A stretch of 64,000 nt of DNA from an uncultured Prevotellaceae bacterium. Its GTDB lineage: Bacteria; Bacteroidota; Bacteroidia; Bacteroidales; Bacteroidaceae. The stretch is taken from NCBI GenBank assembly GCA_900316985.1, contig ONFE01000028.1:1-64000 (forward strand), in the 5' to 3' direction. The position numbers and the translations under genes were made by a program. Positions 52,228 through 61,523 of the stretch are shown one piece after another. Every line of letters starts with the position of its first letter. Positions within the stretch are counted from its first letter, which is position 1. The notes beneath the pieces are model-generated. The model was not told the origin of the DNA, did not search any database, and worked only from the letters and a program-made list of their open reading frames with translations.

Positions 52228-53596
52228 CAAAGGTCTGACGGCCCAAATCCTTGACATCCTCCAAAAGCACGCTATCCCTGACATCCTGCAGGAAGACCTG
52301 TTTCAGACGACGAGCCATCTGGGCATCGTAGATAAACGCGTTTGACTCAAAATTGTTTTCAAACGAACGGAAGTCGATATTGGTTGACCCCACCGTACAG
52401 AGCGCATTGTCACTCACCAAGAGCTTGGAATGATTGAAACCGGCTTTGTAGAGATAGACTTTAACACCACTCTCCACGGTCTGTGTCACATAAGAACGAC
52501 TCGCCCACTCCACCAGTTTGGCATCCGTCCTATAGGGAATCATCAGACGCACATCCACACCTGCCAGAGCAGCCGTTCTCATCGCAAAAAGAACAGGCTC
52601 CGTAGGAAGGAAGTAAGGAGTTTCCATGTAGACATAATTCTTTGCCTGCAAAAGTATGCGGACATAGCCCTGCATAATGTCTGGCCAAGGGGAAACGGGA
52701 CTGCTCGTCACAATCTGAATCAAACAGTCGTTCTTGATCTTCTCACTCACATCCGGATAGAAACGACGGTTGCTGATCAACGTGCGGTCCACGAAATACC
52801 AGTCTACCAAAAATGCCCGCTGAATGCCATATACCGCTCCACCACGGACACGCAAATGCGTATCACGCCAAGCCTGTCCACTCCGTCCCTGAATATAGCG
52901 CGTGGCGATATTCATGCCACCTATATATCCAATCTTTCCGTCTACGACACAAAGTTTGCGGTGGTTACGATAGTTCACCTTTCCCGTAAAGGCAGGAAAC
53001 TTCACAGGCATGAAGGCATGCACCTCTATACCTGCTTCGCGCATCCTTTCAAAGAAATCGCCTTTCACATTCCAACAGCCCACATCGTCATAGATGACAC
53101 GCACTTCTACACCCTGCTGTGCTTTCTCTATCAGTTCATCAGCCACCATATAACCCAGTGCGTCATCATTAAAGATATAACTGTCGATATGGATATGATG
53201 TTTAGCCTTGCCGATATCCCGCAGCAGCGAATGGAAGAAATCATAACCATTAGTGAAGATATCCACCTCGTTGTCCTTGAACGGCAATGCCCAGTTCTGA
53301 TTAGTGAACAGCTTGATAAGCGCCTCCTGCTCATCAGGAATCTTCAAGTCCTTCTGCTCAGCGAACTCCAGCATAGAACGCTTGGTCAGCTGGTCGAGAG
53401 AACGTTGGGAAATAAAACGTTCCTTGCGCGTATTCCTACCGAAAAAGAAATAAAGGATGAAACCCACCACAGGCATGAATATCAGCACCATGATCCATGC
53501 CATCGTCTTTGCAGGCTGGCCGTTGTCCATCAGCACTGCTACCATCGCAGCCAAGGTGATGACAACATAAACGGATATGATGATGATTTCAATCAT
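52178..53596 (-). CDS. cls: Cardiolipin synthase
   Basis: A 472-residue phospholipase D-family enzyme with two N-terminal membrane helices (residues 1-55). HKD motifs: HRKLCVVDGKIGYIGGMN and HSKLLVSDNALCTVGSTN, both complete. It joins phosphatidylglycerol units into cardiolipin at the inner membrane. Its start overlaps the queE stop by 4 bp, and its 3' end overlaps rsmD tail to tail by 50 bp. Confidence 0.95.
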   Translation of the reverse strand: MIEIIIISVYVVITLAAMVAVLMDNGQPAKTMAWIMVLIFMPVVGFILYFFFGRNTRKERFISQRSLDQLTKRSMLEFAEQKDLKIPDEQEALIKLFTNQNWALPFKDNEVDIFTNGYDFFHSLLRDIGKAKHHIHIDSYIFNDDALGYMVADELIEKAQQGVEVRVIYDDVGCWNVKGDFFERMREAGIEVHAFMPVKFPAFTGKVNYRNHRKLCVVDGKIGYIGGMNIATRYIQGRSGQAWRDTHLRVRGGAVYGIQRAFLVDWYFVDRTLISNRRFYPDVSEKIKNDCLIQIVTSSPVSPWPDIMQGYVRILLQAKNYVYMETPYFLPTEPVLFAMRTAALAGVDVRLMIPYRTDAKLVEWASRSYVTQTVESGVKVYLYKAGFNHSKLLVSDNALCTVGSTNIDFRSFENNFESNAFIYDAQMARRLKQVFLQDVRDSVLLEDVKDLGRQTFVKNLWESLVRLISPLL

Positions 53597-54204
53597 GGAA
53601 ATCCAACTAACTTATGGGTTTGCAATGACAGGCGCCAATGGGGATGTTGCTTGATATATTCCACACAAGCAGCGGTTATTTCCTTGTTCTTTTGCGGGTC
53701 ACCTACATCACAAGGCTGAAGGTAAAGCCCCCCTCTCATCCCCCCCTGGGGGGAAGACAAATAGTCTTCAGGATCTGTTTTTCCATCAAAAATCACTTTG
53801 ATTTCATCGGGTTGGCGGCCAATATACTCCTCCCCCAAGGGGGAGGTTGGGAAGGGGCTTTTCTTCGGTGATACGGTCACCCAATCGATATTCCCGGGAA
53901 CAGGTAGTGTGCCGTTAGTCTCAATGGCCACTTCAAAGCCTGCCTGATGGAGTTGATCCACAAAATCATCAGTAACCTGAAGCGTTGGCTCTCCACCTGT
54001 AAGCACGACGAAGCGGGCAGGATATTCCGAAATCTCACGGATAATCTCATCTGCCGTCATCTCCCTAAATGCAGAGAAATCGGTATCGCAGAACGAGCAA
54101 CGCAGATTACACCCGCTGAAACGTACGAACACTGCCGCACGACCTGTATTTCGTCCCTCGCCCTGCAAGGAATAGAAGATATCGTTTACCCGGAAATTCC
54201 TCAT
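53593..54204 (-). CDS. queE: 7-carboxy-7-deazaguanine synthase with two repeat-derived insertions
   Basis: A 203-residue radical SAM enzyme that makes 7-carboxy-7-deazaguanine for queuosine. The iron-sulfur motif is the C-x3-C-x2-C in CNLRCSFC, and VVLTGGEPTLQ binds SAM. The protein is longer than usual because two G/C-rich palindromes are read in-frame: KSPFPTSPLGEEYIG after WVTVSP, and SSPQGGMRGG before LYLQPC. These sites look like surface loops. It is followed by cls and preceded by queD. Confidence 0.92.
   Translation of the reverse strand: MRNFRVNDIFYSLQGEGRNTGRAAVFVRFSGCNLRCSFCDTDFSAFREMTADEIIREISEYPARFVVLTGGEPTLQVTDDFVDQLHQAGFEVAIETNGTLPVPGNIDWVTVSPKKSPFPTSPLGEEYIGRQPDEIKVIFDGKTDPEDYLSSPQGGMRGGLYLQPCDVGDPQKNKEITAACVEYIKQHPHWRLSLQTHKLVGFP
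53739..53755 (-). repeat. G/C-rich palindrome in queE, second insertion
   Basis: TCCCCCCCTGGGGGGA-type hairpin translated as SSPQGGM. Confidence 0.75.
53829..53846 (-). repeat. G/C-rich palindrome in queE, first insertion
   Basis: Perfect hairpin CCTCCCCC-AA-GGGGGAGG translated as part of SPLGEE. Confidence 0.85.
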
Positions 54205-54225
54205 TATCTCATTTCCCTAATTGTC

Positions 54226-54555
54226 TCATTTTTCATAAATCGCCACATTGCCACGGCTCTCCTGCACTTCCACCTTGTAGCAGTGGGGTATCTGTTCGCA
54301 AATCCAGTGGGCAATATTCTCTGCCGTGGGATTGCAGGGGAGTACGTCGTTGAGCACCTGATGGTCCAAATGATCCTTAATCATCTGCTTGATAATGGTG
54401 AAATCCACCACCATGCCATTGGCATTCAGCTCTGCCGACTTGCAATAGACCGTGATGAGCCAGTTATGACCGTGCAGTTGGGTACACTTGCTCTCATAAT
54501 CCAATGTCAGGCGATGAGCCGCAGATATTTCCATTGTTTTCTTTACGTAGTACAT
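54226..54555 (-). CDS. queD: 6-carboxytetrahydropterin synthase
   Basis: A 109-residue enzyme of queuosine synthesis. Zinc-binding histidines are in SAAHRL and LHGHNW; the catalytic Cys lies in ESKCTQLHGHNW. It converts dihydroneopterin triphosphate to 6-carboxytetrahydropterin, which QueE (21 bp downstream) turns to carboxydeazaguanine. Confidence 0.95.
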   Translation of the reverse strand: MYYVKKTMEISAAHRLTLDYESKCTQLHGHNWLITVYCKSAELNANGMVVDFTIIKQMIKDHLDHQVLNDVLPCNPTAENIAHWICEQIPHCYKVEVQESRGNVAIYEK

Positions 54556-54588
54556 ATTTTCCTTTTGTTAATGGTGGTCGGTGAACAC

Positions 54589-56553
54589 CTATATGTTAAC
54601 TATATTCTTTCCCAAACGCTTTGCCAAGGCATTGCGGATTTCCTGCATATCCTTGATTTCCTGCATGATGTTCATCTGTTCTGTGACGTCTGCAGTATTC
54701 CTGAATTTCGCTTTCAATTCCTTCAGATGTTCCTCCACATAGTCCATGCGGAAGTCAAGAATCAAATGAATCACTTGCTCGCGGAGTCCATCGTCATCCT
54801 TCGACAGTTGCAGGCTTTTGCTCAACTGCACCTGATCCACTGACAGCATATTCGCTATCTTACTGATTTCAACATCTTCGTGATTCAGGAAAAAAGACTC
54901 TGCCTTGAAACCTTCATCAGCAGAATGGAGTACAGCCTCATCCAGAATGCGGTTGAAAAGCGGATTGCTGAACGACAAGGCATCCTGTCCTAGGTCATAG
55001 GCGATATATTGGGCAACGTTGAGATTGATGGTATTGCCATCATCCGTTTCCAGGTCTCGGTAGATAATATCCTCACCATGGCGTACAATCATCTGCACAA
55101 GCATCTTCTCCACCATGCTGGCGCGCTGAAGCGGAGTGGCAGGCTGAAGTGGCGTCTGTGTAGGAGGAGTACTTCCAGAAGTCTCGCCTTGCGTGGCCGG
55201 CTGACTGGAACCTTTTTCTTTTCCGGCCCTGATCATCTTATTCATCTGATTGATGATGACCTGCTCACTCATTCCCAGCCTAAAGGCAGTATCGTGGATA
55301 TAGGTAGCACGCACGACATTGTCAGGTATCAGGCTCAGCGACCTTATTATGCTGTTGATTGCTTCCGAACGCTTCACGGGGTCCGTAACGCCTTTCAGCA
55401 GGAAGTCAATCTTAAACTGTATGCAGTCTTTCTGATTCTTCTCGATATACTTCTTGAAATCAGCAGCGGTATGGTTCCGGGCAAAACTGTCGGGGTCCTC
55501 ACCTTCGGGAAGAAAGAGCAGCCTTACGTTGATACCCTCTGGCAACATCATGTCGATTCGTTCCATGGCAGCGTGCTTTCCCGCATTGTCATTGTCATAA
55601 ATCAACGTGATGTTATTGGTGAAACGCCGCAACATCCTGGTCTGATGTACGCTGAAAGCCGTTCCCGAGCCTGCCACTACGTTCTCTATGCCACACTGAT
55701 GCATGGAGATGACATCTGTCTGGCCCTCTACCACAAAGACATTGTTCTCCTGCGTCATAGCCTTCTTGGCCAGATGAATACCATAGAGTTCACGCTCCTT
55801 CTGGTATATAATGGAAGCAGGAGAATTCACATATTTCTGCTGTACTCCCTTCGTGGCGGAATCCAGTTTGCGGGCGTTAAAGCCCACCACTTTTCCACTC
55901 AACGAAAACCAAGGAAATACAATACGACCTGCAAAACGGTCAATGAGTTTGCCGTCGCGCTCACTCTTATAACAAAGTCCCACGCCAACGCCTGTTTCAG
56001 GATTTTGCATGAGGTATTTCTCCTTAAAACCTTCCTTCAGCAATTGATTGGGAAGGGCATCCACCTGCGACAAGTCATAACCCAGGCGGAACTTTCGGAT
56101 GATATCATCGCGGAAACCGCGTTTACGCAGATACTGCATACCGATGGCCAAACCATCCACATTGTTGTGCAGGATATCTTCAAAATACTTGGCTGCCCGC
56201 TCATTGACAATGAACATTGACTCTCGGTCGTTTTCAGCCTCTCGCTCTTCCTTCGACAGTTTGCGTTCCTGAACCTCAATATGGTATTTATTGGCAAGCC
56301 ATCGCAGCGCCTCCGGATAGGTCATCTGCTCATGTTCCATAATGAAGTTAACGGGATTGCCCCCTTTGCCACATCCGAAACAGTGGCAAGTGTTACGTGA
56401 GGGAGTAACTATAAACGAAGGTGTTTTCTCATTATGGAAAGGGCACAAACCCTTATAGTTCGCACCGCTCCTACGAAGCGTCACGAACTCAGACACCACT
56501 TCCACAATGTTCGCGGCATCCATAATCCGGCCTACTGTCGCCTTGTCTATCAT
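54589..56553 (-). CDS. dnaG: DNA primase
   Basis: A 654-residue primase. The N-terminal zinc finger is complete (CPFHNEKTPSF and CHCFGCGKGG). The TOPRIM core has VFVVEGQTDVISM and ITLIYDNDNAGKHAA; a helical helicase-binding domain follows after a Pro/Thr/Gln-rich linker near residues 440-465. It makes RNA primers at the replication fork. Probably co-transcribed with queD-queE-cls; its promoter -7 (TATATTTG) is at 56594-56601 on this strand. Confidence 0.97.
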   Translation of the reverse strand: MIDKATVGRIMDAANIVEVVSEFVTLRRSGANYKGLCPFHNEKTPSFIVTPSRNTCHCFGCGKGGNPVNFIMEHEQMTYPEALRWLANKYHIEVQERKLSKEEREAENDRESMFIVNERAAKYFEDILHNNVDGLAIGMQYLRKRGFRDDIIRKFRLGYDLSQVDALPNQLLKEGFKEKYLMQNPETGVGVGLCYKSERDGKLIDRFAGRIVFPWFSLSGKVVGFNARKLDSATKGVQQKYVNSPASIIYQKERELYGIHLAKKAMTQENNVFVVEGQTDVISMHQCGIENVVAGSGTAFSVHQTRMLRRFTNNITLIYDNDNAGKHAAMERIDMMLPEGINVRLLFLPEGEDPDSFARNHTAADFKKYIEKNQKDCIQFKIDFLLKGVTDPVKRSEAINSIIRSLSLIPDNVVRATYIHDTAFRLGMSEQVIINQMNKMIRAGKEKGSSQPATQGETSGSTPPTQTPLQPATPLQRASMVEKMLVQMIVRHGEDIIYRDLETDDGNTINLNVAQYIAYDLGQDALSFSNPLFNRILDEAVLHSADEGFKAESFFLNHEDVEISKIANMLSVDQVQLSKSLQLSKDDDGLREQVIHLILDFRMDYVEEHLKELKAKFRNTADVTEQMNIMQEIKDMQEIRNALAKRLGKNIVNI

Positions 56554-56593
56554 CTTTTAATGGTACAAAATTACATTATTCCTTTGAAAACAG

Positions 56594-56601
56594 CAAATAT
56601 A
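56594..56601 (-). promoter_or_regulatory. -7 element of dnaG
   Basis: Minus-strand TATATTTG, about 40 bp before the start. No clear -33; GTGCAC-containing sequence lies upstream. Confidence 0.5.
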
Positions 56602-56606
56602 AGTTG

Positions 56607-56658
56607 CACAAAAAGCCTAAAATGTGCACATAACACGGTGGATTGTGCACTTTTTGTG
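56607..56658. promoter_or_regulatory. Inverted repeat between dnaG and etfB (possible operator)
   Basis: CACAAAAAG (56607-56615) pairs with CTTTTTGTG (56650-56658), and GTGCAC occurs at 56624-56629 and 56645-56650. It sits between two divergent promoters. Confidence 0.5.
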
Positions 56659-56665
56659 ATAATTA

Positions 56666-56697
56666 TTTGGGTAGGTGAACGAAAAACCGTACCTTTG
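56666..56697 (+). promoter_or_regulatory. Promoter of the etfBA-acyl-CoA dehydrogenase operon
   Basis: -33 TTTG (56666-56669), 20-bp spacer, -7 TACCTTTG (56690-56697). Confidence 0.75.
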
Positions 56698-56743
56698 CAC
56701 CCGATTTTGCAAATCAAGGATAATTATCACATTATTATATTAT

Positions 56744-57614
56744 ATGAAATTAAAAATTGTTGTACTTGCCAAGCAAGTTCCTGACACGAGAAATGTGGGT
56801 AAGGACGCCATGACGGCTGAGGGCACGGTGAATCGTGCTGCCCTTCCTGCAATCTTCAATCCAGAAGACTTGAATGCATTGGAGCAGGCTCTTCGTCTGA
56901 AAGAGCAGAATCCTGGTTCTACCGTTGGAATTCTCACTATGGGCCCTCCCCGTGCCGGAGAAATCATCCGCCAAGGTCTCTACCGTGGTGCCGATACGGG
57001 TTGGTTGCTGACTGACCGTCTCTTCGCCGGTGCCGATACACTCGCTACTTCTTACGCTTTGGCTACTGCCATCAAGAAAATTGGTGATGTGGACATTGTA
57101 ATTGGTGGTCGTCAGGCTATCGATGGTGATACTGCTCAGGTGGGTCCCCAGGTTGCTCAGAAGTTGGGTCTTAACCAGGTGACTTACGCTGAAGAGATTA
57201 TGAAGTGCGAAGACGGCAAACTGACTATCCGCCGAATGATCGACGGTGGTGTGGAAACCGTTGAGGCACCCATGCCCGTGGTTGTAACGGTTAATGGAAG
57301 CGCTGCTCCCTGCCGTCCCTGCAATGCAAAATTGGTAATGAAATACAAGCGTGCCACCTGCCCGATGGAGTCCTGCTGAGGGTACAGCTTATGACTATCT
57401 CTATGAAGAGCGTCCTTATCTGACACTGAACCAGTGGTCAGTTGCCGATGTGGACGGTGATGCCAACCAGTGTGGTCTCGCCGGTTCTCCTACGAAGGTG
57501 AAGGCCGTGAAGAACATCGTGTTCCAGGCTAAGGAGAGCAAGACGCTTACCAGTAGTGATGCCGATGTGGAGGGTATGATTAAGGAATTACTCGAAGAAA
57601 AGATTATTGGCTAA
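56744..57614 (+). pseudogene. etfB: Electron transfer flavoprotein beta subunit, frameshifted
   Basis: The frame from 56744 encodes a normal EtfB (LKIVVLAKQVPDTRNVG, VDIVIGGRQAIDGDTAQVG) up to KRATCPME and stops at 57379. The family continues in another frame (PAEGTAYDYLYEERPYLTLN) from about 57369 to 57614. A 2-bp loss (or 1-bp gain) near 57370 explains it. EtfB carries AMP and, with EtfA, FAD for electrons from acyl-CoA dehydrogenase. As the rest is well conserved, sequencing or assembly error is a strong possibility. Confidence 0.85.
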
Positions 57615-57626
57615 TAAAAGATAAAT

Positions 57627-58608
57627 ATGAACAACGTATTTGTATATTGCGAGATTGAAGGTTCACAGGTTCAGGAGGTTTCTCAGGAGCTGTTGACCAA
57701 GGGCCGCAAGTTGGCCAATCAATTGAATGTAGAACTCCATGCCGTAGTCATCGGTACGGGTATTAAGAACAAGGTGGAAGATCAGATTTTGCCTTACGGT
57801 GTTGACAAGCTCTTTGTCTTCGACGGCGAAGGCCTCTTCCCCTACACCTCTGCCCCTCACACTGACATCATCGTGAACCTCTTCAAGGAAGAGCAGCCGC
57901 AGATCTGTCTGATGGGTGCTACGGTGATTGGCCGTGACCTCGGTCCTCGTGTAAGTTCTTCACTTACCAGCGGTCTGACTGCCGACTGCACAGAATTGGA
58001 AATCGGTTCTTACGAGGATAAGAAGAACCGGTGGTAACATCGTGGCAACGATCGTAAACCCCGAGCACCGTCCCCAGATGGCTACCGTACGTTCCGGCGT
58101 GATGCAGAAGGCTATCTATGAAGGCGATTGCAAGAAGGAAGTGGTTTATCCCGAGGTTGCCAAATATGTGGATATGGCTGTTGCAGGCGTGGTAAAGGTA
58201 CTCGACCACCACGTACAGGCTGCCAAACATAACCTGAAGGGTGCACCTATCGTGGTTGCCGGTGGCTATGGTGTTGGTTCGAAGGAAGGTTTCGACCAGT
58301 TGTTCCAGTTGGCCAAGGTGCTTCATGGTGAGGTAGGCGGAAGCCGTGCTGCCGTGGATGCCGGATGGTTGGATCACGATCGTCAGATTGGCCAGACAGG
58401 TGTAACTGTTCATCCGAAGGTATATATCGCCTGCGGTATCTCTGGTCAGATTCAGCACATCGCCGGTATGCAAGACTCTGGTATCATCATCTCTGTAAAC
58501 TCTGACCCCGAGGCTCCCATCAACAAGATTGCCGACTATGTAATCGTAGGTACCGTTGAAGAGGTAGTTCCCAAGCTCATTAAGTACTATAAGCAGAACT
58601 CTAAGTAA
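57627..58608 (+). pseudogene. etfA: Electron transfer flavoprotein alpha subunit with internal deletion
   Basis: The first frame (57627-58037) ends after IGSYEDKKN; family sequence resumes in another frame at GGNIVATIVNPEHRPQ (about 58032) to 58608. Compared with EtfA, about 14 residues (the LLYQIRPAF-like segment) are missing, so a loss of roughly 40-50 bp is likely. The FAD domain (VAGGYGVGSKEGF, SGQIQHIAGMQDSG) is intact. It is 12 bp after etfB and directly before a small membrane gene. Confidence 0.85.
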
Positions 58609-58782
58609 ATGAAAAAAGAAGTCCTTTATTTAGTTCTCTATGCGATTGCGGTGGTTTTCTTGATGTATTGCTCTCTCAGAAATAATTACCCAATCTGGCG
58701 AAGGACAATTGATGAAGTATTTGCAATCTATTTTGCGATACGCTTCTATGAGACTTGTAAAGGCTTAATAAATAAAGAATAA
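58609..58782 (+). CDS. Small membrane protein (57 residues)
   Basis: An ATG follows the etfA stop immediately (58606-58608 then 58609-58611). It opens a 57-residue frame with one hydrophobic helix (residues about 5-22, VLYLVLYAIAVVFLMY) and a C-terminal amphipathic segment (VFAIYFAIRFYETCKG). It ends 5 bp before the acyl-CoA dehydrogenase gene, so the tight spacing supports translation. No family recognised; it may attach the EtfBA-dehydrogenase complex to the membrane (inference). Confidence 0.55.
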   Translation: MKKEVLYLVLYAIAVVFLMYCSLRNNYPIWRRTIDEVFAIYFAIRFYETCKGLINKE

Positions 58783-58787
58783 CAATT

Positions 58788-60506
58788 ATGGCAAACTATT
58801 ATAGTGACCATCCAGAGATTGGGTTCCATCTCAATCATCCGCTCATGGAGCGCATCGTAGAACTCAAGGAGAAGTTCTACGCAGACAAAGAAAAGTTTGA
58901 GGACGCTCCCGTTGACTACGAGGACGCCATCGAGAACTACAAGCAGATCCTCGACATCACTGGCGATGTAGCTGCAAATATCATCGAACCCAACTCTGAG
59001 GATGTGGACCTCGAAGGTCCCCACTTGGAGAACGGCCGTATGATCTACGCCTCTAAGACTTACGAGAACCTTGACGCCACCCGCAAGGCAGGTCTTCACG
59101 GTATCTCTATGCCCCGCCGCTATGGTGGTCTGAACATCCCCAACACGGTGTTCTCCATGCTCAGCGAAGTCATTTCTGCCGCCGATGCTGGTTTCCAGAA
59201 CATCTGGTCGCTGCAGAGTTGTATCGATACCCTTTATGAGTTCGGTTCCGAGGAGCAGCGTCAGCAGTTCATTCCGCGTGTTTGTGCTGGTGAGGGTATG
59301 TCCATGGACCTTACTGAACCCGATGCTGGTTCTGACCTGCAGCGCGTGATGCTGAAGGCCACTTTCGACGAGAAGGAGAATTGCTGGCGCCTGAATGGTG
59401 TGAAGCGTTTCATCACCAACGGTGACTCTGATATCCACCTCGTACTGGCCCGTTCTGAAGAAGGTACCCACGATGGCCGTGGCCTTTCGATGTTCATATA
59501 CGACAAGCGCGACGGCGGTGTGAATGTACGTCACATTGAACACAAACTCGGTATCCACGGTTCACCCACATGTGAGTTGACCTATAAGAATGCCAAGGCA
59601 CAACTCTGCGGCAGCACCCGTCTGGGTCTTATCAAGTATGTGATGGCCCTGATGAACGGTGCCCGTCTGGGTATTGCCGCACAGAGCGTTGGTGTAGAAC
59701 AGGAAGCCTATAACGAAGGTCTTGCCTACGCCAAGGAGCGTGCACAGTTCGGTGAGAAGATTATCAACTTCCCCGCTGTCTATGACATGCTCTCTCGCAT
59801 GAAGGCAAAACTGGATGCCGGTCGTTCCCTGTTATATATGACCGCCCGCTATGTGGATATCTACAAGTGCTTGGAGGACATTGAGCGCGACCGCAAACTG
59901 ACTCCTGAAGAGAAGCAGGAGATGAAGAAGTACCAGCGTCTCGCTGATGCCTTCACTCCATTGGCAAAGGGTATGAACTCCGAGTATGCCAACCAGAATG
60001 CCTACGATGCTATCTCTATCCACGGCGGTTCCGGCTTCATCATGGAGTACAAGAGCCAGCGTCTGTTCCGTGATGCCCGCATTTTCTCTATCTACGAGGG
60101 AACCACTCAGTTGCAGGTGGTGGCTGCCATCCGCTACATCACCAACGGCACGATGCTGAACAATATTAAGGAGATGTGCGCAAACGTTGCAGATTCAGCC
60201 CTCAAGGCTCGCGTGGAAAAACTGATTCCTGTTTACGAAGAGGCACTTGCCTATGTAAAAGGTCTCGAAAATCAGGATGCCCAGGACTTCCTCGCCCGTC
60301 GTCTCTACGACATGACTGCCGAGTTGGTGATGAGTCTGCTCATCCTCGACGATGCCAACCGTGCTCCTGAGCTCTTCGAAAAGTCTGCCAACGTCTATGT
60401 CCGCATGACAGAAGAAGATGTTTGCGGAAAGGCTGCCTACATCAAGAACTTCCGCGTGGAAGACCTTGAGAGTTTCAAGGCTGCTGAAGACGTCGAAAAC
60501 AAATAA
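58788..60506 (+). CDS. Acyl-CoA dehydrogenase
   Basis: A 572-residue flavoprotein. Family stretches: EGMSMDLTEPDAGSDLQ (FAD-binding), NGARLGIAAQSVGVEQEAYN, and IYEGTTQLQVVAAIRY, where the Glu would be the catalytic base. A 100-residue C-terminal helical extension follows, as in the longer acyl-CoA dehydrogenases. It removes hydrogen from a CoA thioester and passes electrons to EtfAB encoded upstream. Substrate unknown; butyryl- or glutaryl-type short chains are possible. Confidence 0.92.
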   Translation: MANYYSDHPEIGFHLNHPLMERIVELKEKFYADKEKFEDAPVDYEDAIENYKQILDITGDVAANIIEPNSEDVDLEGPHLENGRMIYASKTYENLDATRKAGLHGISMPRRYGGLNIPNTVFSMLSEVISAADAGFQNIWSLQSCIDTLYEFGSEEQRQQFIPRVCAGEGMSMDLTEPDAGSDLQRVMLKATFDEKENCWRLNGVKRFITNGDSDIHLVLARSEEGTHDGRGLSMFIYDKRDGGVNVRHIEHKLGIHGSPTCELTYKNAKAQLCGSTRLGLIKYVMALMNGARLGIAAQSVGVEQEAYNEGLAYAKERAQFGEKIINFPAVYDMLSRMKAKLDAGRSLLYMTARYVDIYKCLEDIERDRKLTPEEKQEMKKYQRLADAFTPLAKGMNSEYANQNAYDAISIHGGSGFIMEYKSQRLFRDARIFSIYEGTTQLQVVAAIRYITNGTMLNNIKEMCANVADSALKARVEKLIPVYEEALAYVKGLENQDAQDFLARRLYDMTAELVMSLLILDDANRAPELFEKSANVYVRMTEEDVCGKAAYIKNFRVEDLESFKAAEDVENK

Positions 60507-60523
60507 GTATTCTTCAAGAATCT

Positions 60524-60566
60524 AGAACAGCCCTATTTGAAAGCCCCTTTCAGTAGGACTGTTCTT
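60524..60566 (+). terminator. Terminator after acyl-CoA dehydrogenase
   Basis: AGAACAGCCCTA pairs with TAGGACTGTTCT around a loop containing a smaller GAAAG/CTTTC hairpin; T-rich tail. Confidence 0.8.
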
Positions 60567-60576
60567 TTCCATTAAT

Positions 60577-61479
60577 ATGATTGATAGCAGCAAGGATATT
60601 ATCAGCAAATGGCTAAAAGGCATTCCCTATGAGGTTGCATTCTGGAATAATGTTTACCGCTGGAATGCTACATTCAAGGGTATGATGGGTTGGGCCAACT
60701 ATGGTTCTACGATCTCACTTGAAGATTTCGATGCCAACCGTTTCTTGCTACAAAAAGAGCATCCTGTGGCTTTGGATGTAGGGGCAGGTATGAGTTATGC
60801 CACGGGTAACTTCACCAGTAAAAACGGACAAAACCTCCCTCTCGACATTCATTATGTAGATCCACTGGCTTTCCATTATAATAAGATATTACGCCGTTAT
60901 CGTAAGTCTTTGCCGGAAATTGAATTTGGTATGATGGAGTATCTGTCGGCTTTCTTTCCTCAGAAAAATGTTTCACTCATCATGATACAGAACGCTCTTG
61001 ACCATTCTGCCAATCCGATGAAAGGCATATGGGAGGCTCTAGCCTCACTGCATGTTGGTGGCGTGCTGTATCTCAATCATCATCCAAACGAAGCGGAGAC
61101 AGAACGTTACAAAGGCTTTCACCAGTTCAATATCATAGACGAAAATGGGCGATTGATTATCTGGAACAAGCAACAGCGTATTGACGTCAATCTCTTAATA
61201 CAGAAATACGCCAATATCACCGTAAGCCGTAATACAACGTCAGGGCATGTCATTGCGGTCATGTGTAAAACAGCAGAAATTCCGCAGGAAATGACTTGCG
61301 ACAAAACTGACAAACAATTCCTGTGTAATTTACTCATGATGCAAAACCTACAACAATTTAGTTTGCGTCATACCCTATCCTACCATCTTAACTACTGGAA
61401 ATTCAATACCATTCAGTTTTTCATTCAGGCCCTTCCTTGGGAATGGAAGATGAAACTGAAGAAGATACTGCACAGATAA
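60577..61479 (+). CDS. SAM-dependent methyltransferase-like protein
   Basis: A 300-residue protein. HPVALDVGAGMSYATGN (about residue 64) is a SAM-binding motif I of a class I methyltransferase; LIMIQNALDHSANPMKGIWEAL and GGVLYLNHH look like motifs IV to VI. N- and C-termini are helical. The acceptor is unknown. Codon use is more AT-rich than the neighbouring operon. Monocistronic in appearance. Confidence 0.72.
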   Translation: MIDSSKDIISKWLKGIPYEVAFWNNVYRWNATFKGMMGWANYGSTISLEDFDANRFLLQKEHPVALDVGAGMSYATGNFTSKNGQNLPLDIHYVDPLAFHYNKILRRYRKSLPEIEFGMMEYLSAFFPQKNVSLIMIQNALDHSANPMKGIWEALASLHVGGVLYLNHHPNEAETERYKGFHQFNIIDENGRLIIWNKQQRIDVNLLIQKYANITVSRNTTSGHVIAVMCKTAEIPQEMTCDKTDKQFLCNLLMMQNLQQFSLRHTLSYHLNYWKFNTIQFFIQALPWEWKMKLKKILHR

Positions 61480-61523
61480 TCGATTCTTTTTCAGAACAAG
61501 CATCAAATCTATAATCTGTTAAT

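Noticed and set aside
52430-53719. Long open frame on the plus strand (429 codons)
   Set aside because: It is antisense to cls, whose HKD motifs are clear on the other strand.
55009-56220. Long open frame on the plus strand (403 codons)
   Set aside because: It is antisense to dnaG, which has complete primase motifs.
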